Source: Streptomyces clavifer
Lineage (GTDB): Bacteria; Actinomycetota; Actinomycetes; Streptomycetales; Streptomycetaceae
Length of the DNA: 64,000 bases
Reading direction: 5' to 3'
Assembly (NCBI GenBank): GCA_014651175.1
Contig: BMWJ01000013.1
Span: forward strand, 124,001-188,000
Shown here one piece after another: positions 27,079 to 34,964 of the stretch (position 1 is its first letter; every line of letters starts with the position of its first letter). The translations under genes and the position numbers were made by a program. Below the pieces are notes generated by a model that was given only the letters and a program-made list of their open reading frames with translations, did not search any database and was not told where the DNA came from.

Positions 27079-28071
27079 TTGAAGATGCTGATCAACGTGC
27101 CGGAGACCGTGGTCGCGGACGCCCTCCGCGGTATGGCCGCCGCCCACCCCGAGCTCACCGTGGACGTCGAGAACCGGGTGGTCGTGCGGCGCGACGCACC
27201 GGTGGCCGGGAAGGTCGGGCTCGTGTCCGGCGGCGGATCCGGGCACGAGCCGCTGCATGCGGGCTTCGTCGGGCCCGGCATGCTCTCGGCCGCGTGTCCC
27301 GGTGAGGCCTTCACCTCGCCCGTGCCCGACCAGATGGTCCGGGCCGCCGCCGCCGTCGACAGTGGCGCGGGGGTGCTGTTCATCGTCAAGAACTACACCG
27401 GTGACGTGCTGAACTTCGACATGGCGGTCGAACTCGCCGAGGACGAGGGCCTGCAGGTCGCCCGGGTCCTGGTCGACGACGACGTGGCGGTGTCCGACAG
27501 CACGTTCACGGCGGGCCGCCGGGGCACGGGCGCGACGCTGTTCGTCGAGAAGATCGCGGGTGCGCTCGCCGACGAGGGTGCACCGCTGGAGCGGGTGGAG
27601 GCCGTGGCGCGCCGGGTCAACGAGTCCTCGCGCAGTTTCGGGGTGGCGCTCGGTGCCGTCACCACGCCGGCGAAGGGCAGCCCGACATTCGATCTCCCTC
27701 CGGGCGAGCTGGAGTTGGGCATCGGTATCCACGGCGAGCCCGGGCGGGAGCGCCGTCCGATGATGACGTCCGGAGAGATCGCCGACATCGCGGTCCACGC
27801 GGTGCTGGAGGATCTGCGGCCGGACGGACCGGTCCTGGTGCTGGTCAACGGGATGGGCGCGACGCCGCTGCTGGAACTGTACGGGTTCGGTGCCGAGGTG
27901 CACCGGGTGCTGTCCGAGCGGGGGGTCGCGGTGGCTCGTACGCTGGTGGGGAACTACGTGACGTCGCTCGACATGGCGGGCTGTTCGGTGACGCTCTGCC
28001 AGGTCGACGAGGAGATGCTCCGGCTCTGGGACGCACCGGTGCAGACGTCCGCGCTCCGCTGGGGCCGGTGA
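27079..28071 (+). CDS. dhaK: Dihydroxyacetone kinase, DhaK subunit
   Basis: A 330-residue substrate-binding subunit of the PTS-dependent dihydroxyacetone kinase, which makes dihydroxyacetone phosphate. GGGSGHEP places the catalytic His at residue 56, and GIGIHGEPG contains His218, which binds Dha covalently as a hemiaminal. The conserved VKNYTGDVLNF (Asp) is near residue 110. A TTG start at 27079 is chosen because GGAGG lies at the right distance; the ATG two codons later is too far from it. It leads dhaK-dhaL-dhaM. Together they phosphorylate Dha with phosphoenolpyruvate by way of DhaM. Confidence 0.95.
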   Translation: MKMLINVPETVVADALRGMAAAHPELTVDVENRVVVRRDAPVAGKVGLVSGGGSGHEPLHAGFVGPGMLSAACPGEAFTSPVPDQMVRAAAAVDSGAGVLFIVKNYTGDVLNFDMAVELAEDEGLQVARVLVDDDVAVSDSTFTAGRRGTGATLFVEKIAGALADEGAPLERVEAVARRVNESSRSFGVALGAVTTPAKGSPTFDLPPGELELGIGIHGEPGRERRPMMTSGEIADIAVHAVLEDLRPDGPVLVLVNGMGATPLLELYGFGAEVHRVLSERGVAVARTLVGNYVTSLDMAGCSVTLCQVDEEMLRLWDAPVQTSALRWGR

Positions 28072-28110
28072 ACCGGCCCGCCGCCCGATGTGTGAGGAAC
28101 AGGAGATGAC

Positions 28111-28728
28111 GTGCTCGACACCGATTTCTTCCGCCGCTGGATGGCCGCCACCGCGGCGGCCGTCGACCGTGAGGCGAGCCGGCTGACCGAACTGGACGCC
28201 GCGATCGGGGACGCCGATCACGGGAGCAACATGCAGCGCGGATTCACGGCGGTGACGGCCGCCCTGGAGAGGGAGTCCCCCGCGACGCCCGGCGCGGTGC
28301 TGACGCTCGCGGGCCGGCAGCTGATCTCGACGGTGGGCGGGGCGTCGGGACCGTTGTACGGAACGCTGCTGCGCCGCACCGGCAAGGCACTTGGGGACGA
28401 ACCCGAGGTGACGGACGGCCGGTTCGCCGACGCACTCGAGGCCGGCGTCGAGGCCGTCGCGCAGTTGGGCGGGGCGAAGGCCGGGGACAAGACCATGCTC
28501 GACGCTCTGCTGCCGGCGGTCGGGGCGCTGAGGTCCTCCGCCGGGGCGGCCCGGGACGCGGCGCTGGCCGGTGCGCTGGCGACGGTGCCCCTGCAGGCGC
28601 GCAAGGGCAGAGCCAGTTATCTGGGCGAGCGCAGCATCGGGCACCAGGATCCGGGGGCGACCTCCGCCGCGTTGCTGGTCGCGGCCCTCGTCGAGGCGGC
28701 GGGGACGAGCGGTGGTGGGGACGCGTGA
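28111..28728 (+). CDS. dhaL: Dihydroxyacetone kinase, ADP-binding DhaL subunit
   Basis: A 205-residue alpha-helical barrel that holds ADP as a prosthetic group, is phosphorylated by DhaM, and passes the phosphate to Dha on DhaK. The Mg/ADP-binding motif ELDAAIGDADHGSNM lies near residue 30, with GGASGPLYG near 75, GDKTMLDAL near 125 and YLGERSIGHQDPGA near 170. The GTG start at 28111 follows AGGAG. It lies 39 bases after dhaK and overlaps dhaM by four bases. Confidence 0.95.
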   Translation: MLDTDFFRRWMAATAAAVDREASRLTELDAAIGDADHGSNMQRGFTAVTAALERESPATPGAVLTLAGRQLISTVGGASGPLYGTLLRRTGKALGDEPEVTDGRFADALEAGVEAVAQLGGAKAGDKTMLDALLPAVGALRSSAGAARDAALAGALATVPLQARKGRASYLGERSIGHQDPGATSAALLVAALVEAAGTSGGGDA

Positions 28729-29135
28729 GCGAGGAGCAGCAGGTCGGGATCGTGCTGGTGTCGCACAGCGGCCCGGTGGCCGAGACCGTCGCCGAACTGG
28801 CGCGAGGACTGGCGGCCGGCGGGGCGACCGCACCCGTGGCCGCGGCCGGGGGCACCTCCGCCGGAGGGCTCGGGACCAGTGTGGAGCTGATCGCCGGTGC
28901 TGCCAGGTCGGTCGACAGGGGTGCGGGGGTGGCCCTGCTCGTCGATCTCGGGAGCGCGGTGCTGACGGTGAAGGCCATGCTGGCCGAGGGCGACGAACTG
29001 CCACCCGGTTCCCGGCTGGTGGACGCGCCGTTCGTCGAGGGTGCGGTCGCCGCCCTGGTGACCGCGTCGGCGGGCGGCGATCTGGACACCGTGGAGGCGG
29101 CGGCCGCTGACGCGTACGGGTACCGGAAGGTATGA
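28725..29135 (+). CDS. dhaM: PTS-type phosphocarrier subunit DhaM
   Basis: A 136-residue EIIA-mannose-like domain. LVSHSGPVAE places the phosphorylated His at residue 14. The rest follows the family (ALLVDLGSAVLTVKAML; VDAPFVEGAVAA). It receives phosphate from the general PTS protein HPr and donates it to DhaL. Only the EIIA domain is present, with no fused HPr or EI part as in E. coli DhaM. It relies on the general PTS proteins encoded elsewhere. GTG overlaps the dhaL stop (GTGA). Confidence 0.93.
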   Translation: MSEEQQVGIVLVSHSGPVAETVAELARGLAAGGATAPVAAAGGTSAGGLGTSVELIAGAARSVDRGAGVALLVDLGSAVLTVKAMLAEGDELPPGSRLVDAPFVEGAVAALVTASAGGDLDTVEAAAADAYGYRKV

Positions 29136-29186
29136 GCGGGACCGGCCGGCCCGCGTGGGACCGGCCGGGCACGTGCGCCCGGACGG

Positions 29187-30329
29187 TCAGGCCACCGTGC
29201 AGGCCGCGCCGTTGAGCGTGAACCGCTCCGGTTCCGTGAAGCCTCCGGAGTGTGTGCCCTGGAAGCCGAACGACTGGCTGCCGCCCGCGGCGATCCGGGT
29301 GTTGAAGGCCACGTTGGTCGCGGTCACCGCGCCGGAGGACGACGAGAGGGACGCGTTCCACGCCTGGGTGACCGTCTGTCCCGACGGCAGGGTGAAGCCG
29401 AGCTTCCAGCCGTCGACGGGTGCGGTTCCGGTGTTGTCGACCTTCACGTCGGCGGTGAATCCGTTCGACCAGGAGTTCGCCGTGTAGGTCACCCGGCAGG
29501 CCGCGGGCGTGCCGGGCTCCTCCGGCTCCCCGGGGTTCTCGGTGCCGCCGTCGGTGTTGACGACCGAGGAGAAGGAGCTGAGCGCAAGGCCGGCGCCGTT
29601 CTGCCACGGCTCGAAGCCGGCCTGGACGCTGGTGAGGTACCAGGAGTTCTGGGCCATGCCCCGCGCCACGGTCTGGTCCACGAAGTCCATGACGTCGAAG
29701 TTCCAGGTTGTGATGGCGGACGGCGCCACGAAGGAGATGACGTCGTTGCCGCCGTTGTTCCCGGTCCAGACCTCCCAGGTGCGGCCCGCGACGGACGCGG
29801 TACCGGACCGCGAACCGATCGGCTGGATGGGCCCCACCCGGTTGAACCAGATCATGATCTCGGTCCGGTTGACGCCGTCGGTCTTCGGCTCCGGGTCGAG
29901 CCAGATGTCGTAGGACGCGTTGTAGACCGCGTTGCCGACGTATCCGTAGGTGAATCCGGTCGGAGCGCTGCTGATCGAGCTCAGCCTGGCCGGAAGGACG
30001 GTTCCGGGCGAACAGGTGGTGTAGTGACAGCCGTTGAAGACGGACGGATACGACTTCGGCGCCCCGTTCGTCGGGACGGAGCCGTCGGCGCGCTGGAGGG
30101 TGAAGCCGTCGCCGGAGACGTTGACGCACTGCGCGTCGGCGGTGCCCCAGCGGTTGTTCTGCACCACGTAGCGGCCCTGGACGACGGCCGTTCCGTACTG
30201 GTCGCAGATCAGGGTGTCCGCGCGGGCGGGCGTCGCCACCGCGCCGAGGGCCGCGAGCGAGGCCAGCGTCACGAGTAACGCCGTCACCGCGGCACGCGCG
30301 GACCTGAGAGAGACGATGAGGCTCTTCAT
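29187..30329 (-). CDS. Secreted endoglucanase, GH12 with CBM2
   Basis: A 380-residue extracellular beta-1,4-endoglucanase. A Sec signal covers residues 1-37 (cleavage after TPARA). The GH12 jelly-roll (about 38-255) has the nucleophile Glu in RTEIMIWFN and the acid/base Glu in VQAGFEPWQNG. A Pro/Glu/Gly linker leads to a family-2 cellulose-binding module (about 275-380) with the usual Trp residues (NSWSNGF, DGWKL, AWNAS) and a terminal Cys pair. Leu18, in the signal peptide, is encoded by the rare TTA codon, so translation probably needs the bldA tRNA. A CebR box lies 25 bases upstream. The ATG at 30329 is preferred to an upstream in-frame start. Confidence 0.94.
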   Translation of the reverse strand: MKSLIVSLRSARAAVTALLVTLASLAALGAVATPARADTLICDQYGTAVVQGRYVVQNNRWGTADAQCVNVSGDGFTLQRADGSVPTNGAPKSYPSVFNGCHYTTCSPGTVLPARLSSISSAPTGFTYGYVGNAVYNASYDIWLDPEPKTDGVNRTEIMIWFNRVGPIQPIGSRSGTASVAGRTWEVWTGNNGGNDVISFVAPSAITTWNFDVMDFVDQTVARGMAQNSWYLTSVQAGFEPWQNGAGLALSSFSSVVNTDGGTENPGEPEEPGTPAACRVTYTANSWSNGFTADVKVDNTGTAPVDGWKLGFTLPSGQTVTQAWNASLSSSSGAVTATNVAFNTRIAAGGSQSFGFQGTHSGGFTEPERFTLNGAACTVA

Positions 30330-30353
30330 GGTGTCCTTTCGAGGACTCGATGA

Positions 30354-30367
30354 TGGGAGCGCTCCCA
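30354..30367. promoter_or_regulatory. CebR operator upstream of the GH12 cellulase
   Basis: TGGGAGCGCTCCCA at 30354-30367 is the perfect 14-base palindrome recognised by CebR, the LacI-family repressor released by cellobiose or cello-oligosaccharides. It sits 25 bases before the cellulase ATG on the minus strand. Confidence 0.9.
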
Positions 30368-30695
30368 ATTACTGCTCCGGCGTGGAACCTATGGGGCTGT
30401 CGCAATGCTCCGCAAGGGTCGGTCCGTAACAGCTGCGGCGACCTCCCTCGGCCCTCGTCCTCGAACTCCCTTCCCTGAAAGCCTGGTTCAGCGACGGACC
30501 CGGGGGCGGGCGGGAGGCCGGCGCCGGATGCCGGCGCCCCTGCGGCCACCGGCCTCGCGCCGGCCTCGGAAGGTGCCGTCGGATGGCCGGGGGCGGTGTT
30601 CCTGAATCCGTCGCGGCACGTCGGAGCCCTTGAGCCATGGGAACTCCGACGTGCCCTCGGTGGCCGTCCGCCCGGAGTGCCGCCCCCGAGGTGTC
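30368..30695. other. Intergenic region between cellulase promoter and phosphodiester glycosidase gene
   Basis: No gene supported. It carries the start region of the cellulase promoter, a perfect 8-base-pair hairpin at 30520-30538, and the terminator listed separately. Confidence 0.45.
30615..30655 (-). terminator. Terminator of the phosphodiester glycosidase/phosphatase gene
   Basis: A perfect 12-base-pair stem (30615-30626 with 30644-30655) with a 17-base loop lies 40 bases downstream of the stop on the minus strand. Confidence 0.65.
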
Positions 30696-33600
30696 TCAGG
30701 CGGCCGGGGCCGTCGCCGCTCCCGCCGCGACCTCGATCCGTACCTGCCGGGTCGTGCCGTTCACACTCACCGCCAGCGTGACGGCCCCCGGCCGCAGTGC
30801 GGTGAGCGTTCCGGTGGCCGGGTCCAGCACCGCGGTGTGGCGGCGGCGCGCGTCGTCCGGGTCGCCGATGTGGAGGTTCGGGGAACCGGTCCAGTCGGCA
30901 CTGAGCGGGAAGGCGACCGGCACGGTACGCGCCCCCTGGGTGACGCTCGCGCCGACCCGCGTACGCTCTCCGGCGACGATCACGGGCGGTGCGTCGAGCG
31001 TCAGCGCGTCGACGTGGGCGCGGGTCTGGGCGGACACCCAGTCGGGTCCGCCCCGCCACGGCCGGTGGCGCGCCGACTCCTGTGCACCCGTCGAGACGCG
31101 GTCCGCGCCGATCAGGGTCCATCCGGTGAATCCGCCCTCGTCCACGGGCCCCGCCGGCGCCTTGCCGGAATTGCCGTTGATCAGATACGGAACTCCGTCG
31201 ACGCGCGAGGCGTGGAAGACCCCGACATGACTGCCGATCAGGGCCGCACCCTTGCCCGTCGTCCGGCGGAAGTCCGCGAGCCACCGCTCGACCAGGGCCG
31301 CCTCCTTGCGGTCGCCCAGCTGGCTGCCCTTCTGCACGGTCGGGTCGCGCGGCGGCACGTGCTCGACGATCAGGACGGAGCCCACGGACCGGTCCCGCGC
31401 CGCCGAGTCCAGCTGTGCGCGCAACTCCTCGACCTGGGCGAAGCCGCCGCCCCGCAGGCTGAGGCTCGACGTGTCGAGGGTGACGACCCGGGTGCCCTTG
31501 TGGTCGAACGTGCGCCGGGCGGGACCGAACTCCGTGATGAAGTTGTCGATCTTCCCGCCCATCACCTCGTGGTTGCCCGGCACGTAGTACCAGGGCAGGG
31601 CGTCGCCGAGCTCCTCGTCGAGCACCTGGCGGGCGAAGGCGAGGTCGGCGGGTGAACCCTCGTCGACGAGATCGCCGTTGACGACGAGGAAGTCGGGCTC
31701 CGCGGCCTTGATCTCGCGCAGGGTCCGACGGGCCTGCCGGACGATTGCACTGTCCGGGTCGCGCGCGACGAACTGGGCGTCGGACATCACCGCGAACCGC
31801 CAGTCCCTGCGCCCGGTCACCGCAGCGCTGTCGATCAGCGGGTCGGCCGGGGCGGTCTGTTCGGGCAGATCGACCGTGGGCGGCACCTGTGCGGCGAGGT
31901 CGTCGATGACGATCTCGCCGGTGTACTGCCTGGCCGCCGCCGTCTCGGCGAGGTAGAAGCGGTGCACGGACAGCGGCATCGCCGCGCCCGGTGGTACGCC
32001 GAAGGTCACCTGGCGCCAGCCGGTCCAGGTGACGTAGGGCCCGCGCAGCAGCTGGTCCGAGCCCGCCGCGTCCTTGAGGTGCAGAGTGGGCCAGGCGCCG
32101 TTGCCGTCACCCTTGATCCAGAGGGTGTAGGACTGCGGCTGCCCCGGCACGGAGACCGGCTGCGGCGGGCTCGCGTAGGCGGCGCGTGTCGCCGTCGACC
32201 TGGTGAAGTCGTAGGTGAGCCGTAGTCCGGTGCCGGTGCGGCCGTCGGGTGCCGGGCCCACGGATCCGTCGGCCCGGGCCTGGCTGAACGTCCAGGATCC
32301 GGCGTCGTCGAAGTCCGACACTTCCTGTTCGGTCAGGCCGACGCTCACCGCGAGCACCGTGCTGGTGCCGGCGACGGTCGCCTTGATCTGTCCCGCACCG
32401 GCGCCGGTGCGGGATCTGACGGTGAAGGATCCGAGGCCGTCGTCGTCGACGGCGAACAGGGCGCGGTCGTAGGCGAGGGTGACGTCGGCCGGTTCCACGG
32501 GCGCGTTCGTCCCGTGGGCGTCGAGCCCGACGATGCCGAAGGTACCGGTGGCCGCACTGTCCGCGAGGCCGACCCGTGCGGTGGTGGGCCGGATCCCGGC
32601 CAGCCGGTCCAGGACCGTGAGACGGGTGCTGCCGTGGGCCCCCGCCCGCTCGGCCAGCACCTCGGTCGTACCGCTGCGACGGGCGGTGAAGGTGCCGTCG
32701 GCGTCGACGCCGCCCAGCGACGGGCTGCCCGCACGCCAGCGGGCGGTGCCCGCGGCGGGGCCGTACGTCTCGTCGTACCCCGCGGCGGTGAGCCGTCGGG
32801 TCAGGCCGGGGAAGACCCGCTCCGGGTGCCCGCCCGTGACGGGATCGGTGCCGGGTGCCGCGCCGGCCGGGGTACGGGTCTGCACCCAGAAGCCCTCCAG
32901 CCGGCCGCTGCCGTCGGGGGCGGTGAGAGCGAGGCCGTTGGGCACGGTCCGCTCGCTGCCGTCGGACGGGCTGTTCTCCACCTGGAGTGCGTCGCTGCCC
33001 GGTGCACGGGCGACGAGCGTGGAGGAGCCCCCGCCGTCCAGGTTGAGTGCGCTGTACGAACCGGCGCGACTCATCATCAGGCCGAGTTCGGTGAGCGTGA
33101 CTCCGCCGCTGTCGGCCTGGCGGCCGTCCACCGTCACGACCTGCATCGTGCGGCCGTCCCGGGAGAACCCGACGGCGGTGCGGGGTGCGGGTGCGTTGTT
33201 GCCCTCGCCGTCGTGGTTCCGGGCGGCACCGTCGACGACGAGCAGTTCCCGGCCGCCGAGGGCGGTGTCCGGCACGGGCCCGCCGTCGGTGCGCGCCCGG
33301 TACTCCATGGCGACCGGGTCGCCGGGTACCAGGGCCGCCAGCGGAGCGGCTCCGGCCTCCCGGCCGACGAGGACGGTGGTGCCGTCGGGCACGGGGCCCG
33401 CTCCCGGGGTGTCCGACACACTGACGACCCTGCCGTCCCGCACGGCCGCTTCCGCGACGGGCTGCGCGGCGTCGACGGTCAGGGCGCGGTCGGCGCTGCC
33501 CCAGGCGGAGGTGTAGGCGCCCACTCCCCCGGCCGGCACGTTCGCGGCGTTGTACGCGGCGAGCGGGTGCTCGCCGTCCGGGAGGGTGAGCGTGCCCTCG

Positions 33601-34190
33601 AAGTACAGCTCCAGGACGCGCCCGGCGCTCGCGGGCCCGATGCCCACCGCGCGGTTGACGCCGGGAGCCGGGGAGTGGACGGGGCGGCCGTCCTTGATCC
33701 CTGGCCCCTGCGGGGCTCCGGTCTGGTTGATGTCGAAGAAGTCCGCGTTGATCGCGGCCACGGTGCGCCGGCCCTTCCCCGGGTCGTGGCGGGCGGCGAG
33801 TTCGGAGACCGTGCGCCGGTCGGTGACCTTGCCGCTGGACAGGTAGTCGGCGCGCACTCCGCTGCCGTCCAGATCGACGGAGAGGGTGTCGACGCGCAGC
33901 CACTTGTCGGATTCGAGCCGGTCGTACGAGCTCAGGCGGACGCCGGGGGCGAGCGGCCGGGAGGTGCGGGCGGTCTCGATGCCGTCGCCGTCCACGACGG
34001 ACCTCGCCCCGCCGGAAGGACTGCCGGCGGCCGGCGGGGCGACGGGTCTGAGGATCTCGGCGGTGGTGTGCGGGCGCGGATCATGATCCGGGTCGGCGGT
34101 CGCGGGGGCCACGGCGGCGAGCGTCATCGCGGACGCCGTCGCGAGCAGTACGAGTGGCCGCAGGGCGGTACCGAGTGTGCCGAGGCCCAC
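30696..34190 (-). CDS. Large secreted phosphodiester glycosidase-metallophosphatase fusion
   Basis: A 1164-residue exported protein. The GTG at 34190 follows AGGAGG, and a signal peptide (RPLVLLATASAMTLAAVAPATA) covers about 1-32. Residues about 100-400 form a NAGPA-type phosphodiester glycosidase domain (AAINADFFDINQTGAP; DGRTMQVVTVDGRQ; SALNLDGGGSSTLV). The middle (about 420-790) holds beta-rich, Ig-like and carbohydrate-binding-like segments. A calcineurin-type metallophosphatase spans about 800-1060 with FAVMSDAQF, VVNGDLVDEG, VPGNHEVMG, IVEHVPP and GSHVGVFHASR. A beta-sandwich tail ends the protein. The two hydrolase domains suggest stepwise attack on sugar phosphodiesters such as teichoic acid or exported glycerophosphodiesters, an inference from the fold combination. 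Confidence 0.88.
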   Translation of the reverse strand: MGLGTLGTALRPLVLLATASAMTLAAVAPATADPDHDPRPHTTAEILRPVAPPAAGSPSGGARSVVDGDGIETARTSRPLAPGVRLSSYDRLESDKWLRVDTLSVDLDGSGVRADYLSSGKVTDRRTVSELAARHDPGKGRRTVAAINADFFDINQTGAPQGPGIKDGRPVHSPAPGVNRAVGIGPASAGRVLELYFEGTLTLPDGEHPLAAYNAANVPAGGVGAYTSAWGSADRALTVDAAQPVAEAAVRDGRVVSVSDTPGAGPVPDGTTVLVGREAGAAPLAALVPGDPVAMEYRARTDGGPVPDTALGGRELLVVDGAARNHDGEGNNAPAPRTAVGFSRDGRTMQVVTVDGRQADSGGVTLTELGLMMSRAGSYSALNLDGGGSSTLVARAPGSDALQVENSPSDGSERTVPNGLALTAPDGSGRLEGFWVQTRTPAGAAPGTDPVTGGHPERVFPGLTRRLTAAGYDETYGPAAGTARWRAGSPSLGGVDADGTFTARRSGTTEVLAERAGAHGSTRLTVLDRLAGIRPTTARVGLADSAATGTFGIVGLDAHGTNAPVEPADVTLAYDRALFAVDDDGLGSFTVRSRTGAGAGQIKATVAGTSTVLAVSVGLTEQEVSDFDDAGSWTFSQARADGSVGPAPDGRTGTGLRLTYDFTRSTATRAAYASPPQPVSVPGQPQSYTLWIKGDGNGAWPTLHLKDAAGSDQLLRGPYVTWTGWRQVTFGVPPGAAMPLSVHRFYLAETAAARQYTGEIVIDDLAAQVPPTVDLPEQTAPADPLIDSAAVTGRRDWRFAVMSDAQFVARDPDSAIVRQARRTLREIKAAEPDFLVVNGDLVDEGSPADLAFARQVLDEELGDALPWYYVPGNHEVMGGKIDNFITEFGPARRTFDHKGTRVVTLDTSSLSLRGGGFAQVEELRAQLDSAARDRSVGSVLIVEHVPPRDPTVQKGSQLGDRKEAALVERWLADFRRTTGKGAALIGSHVGVFHASRVDGVPYLINGNSGKAPAGPVDEGGFTGWTLIGADRVSTGAQESARHRPWRGGPDWVSAQTRAHVDALTLDAPPVIVAGERTRVGASVTQGARTVPVAFPLSADWTGSPNLHIGDPDDARRRHTAVLDPATGTLTALRPGAVTLAVSVNGTTRQVRIEVAAGAATAPAA

Positions 34191-34332
34191 AGATCCTCCT
34201 GGTGCAGAACGGGGTTGGGCTGTCGGCGGACAGCATGGCCGGGCGCACCGTGACGCACCAGAGGACGACGAGGACATCGGAGGGAACAGCGGACGGCGAA
34301 GCGGTGGCCCCGACGGTCCGGGGACCGGCTGC

Positions 34333-34362
34333 CGCGTCCGTCCGTCCGGACGGACGGACGCG
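34333..34362. repeat. Perfect 30-base palindrome in a divergent promoter region
   Basis: Bases 34333-34347 are the exact reverse complement of 34348-34362. Each arm is CGCG followed by GTCC-type tetranucleotide steps. It lies 41 bases before the Nudix ATG and about 140 bases before the divergent GTG at 34190. It could be an operator for a dimeric or tetrameric repressor, or form a hairpin in either leader. Confidence 0.8.
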
Positions 34363-34403
34363 TGCTGTGGCCCTCCGGGACCTGGTCCGGCACACTTGAC
34401 GAC

Positions 34404-34910
34404 ATGTCGACAGCGAAGCGCAGCGCGGGACTTCTGCTCTACCGGATCACCCGTACGGACGGTGGCGAGCGGGATGCCGAGGTGCTGATCGGACACATGG
34501 GCGGTCCGTTCTGGGCGAACCAGGAGACGGCTGCCTGGTCGGTGCCCAAGGGCGAGTACGAGCCCGACGAGGAGCCGGCGGCGGCCGCCCGCAGGGAGTT
34601 CCAGGAGGAACTGGGGCTGCCGGTGCCTGAGGGCCAGTGGGTGCCGCTGGGCGAGGCGCGTCAGTCCAGCGGCAAGATCGTGACCGTATGGGCGCTGGAG
34701 GCCGAGCTGAACCCTGCCCTGGCGGTCCCCGGGACGTTCACCATGGAGTGGCCGCGGGGGTCCGGTGCGCAGCAGGAGTTCCCGGAGATGGACCGGTTCG
34801 CCTGGTGCACACCGGACGAGGCCGCCGAGCGCCTGGTGGCGGGCCAGCGTGTGTTCGTCGAGCGTCTGCGCGCCCATGTGCGGGACGGCGGCGCCCCTTC
34901 GGAGGCGTAG
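34404..34910 (+). CDS. Nudix hydrolase
   Basis: A 168-residue protein with a canonical Nudix box from Gly near residue 53 (GEYEPDEEP) to REFQEELGL (GX5EX7REUXEEXGU), which binds divalent metal and hydrolyses a nucleoside-diphosphate-linked substrate. It starts SAGLLLYRI and has the SVPKGEYEPDE stretch typical of the NUDIX group related to diadenosine polyphosphate or NADP hydrolases. The WANQETAAWSVPKGE context matches a conserved streptomycete group. ATG at 34404 is used; the upstream extension crosses the palindrome. No operon partner is present. The substrate is unknown. Confidence 0.9.
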   Translation: MSTAKRSAGLLLYRITRTDGGERDAEVLIGHMGGPFWANQETAAWSVPKGEYEPDEEPAAAARREFQEELGLPVPEGQWVPLGEARQSSGKIVTVWALEAELNPALAVPGTFTMEWPRGSGAQQEFPEMDRFAWCTPDEAAERLVAGQRVFVERLRAHVRDGGAPSEA

Positions 34911-34964
34911 GCCCGGAACCGCGGGCTGCATCCCGGGCCCCCTGCGCCCCGGAATGCGGGCCGC

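Noticed and set aside
29136-29186. Possible terminator after dhaM
   Set aside because: Only an interrupted GCGGG/CCCGC pairing with no proper loop; too weak to call.
27073-31284. Minus-strand open frame of 1403 codons
   Set aside because: It runs antisense through dhaK, dhaL, dhaM and across other genes. Its Arg/Gly/Pro-rich product is the usual shadow of GC-rich coding DNA.
34191-34931. N-terminal extension of the phosphodiester glycosidase frame back to 34931
   Set aside because: It is antisense to the Nudix gene, and the GTG at 34190 has a strong ribosome-binding site followed by a signal peptide.
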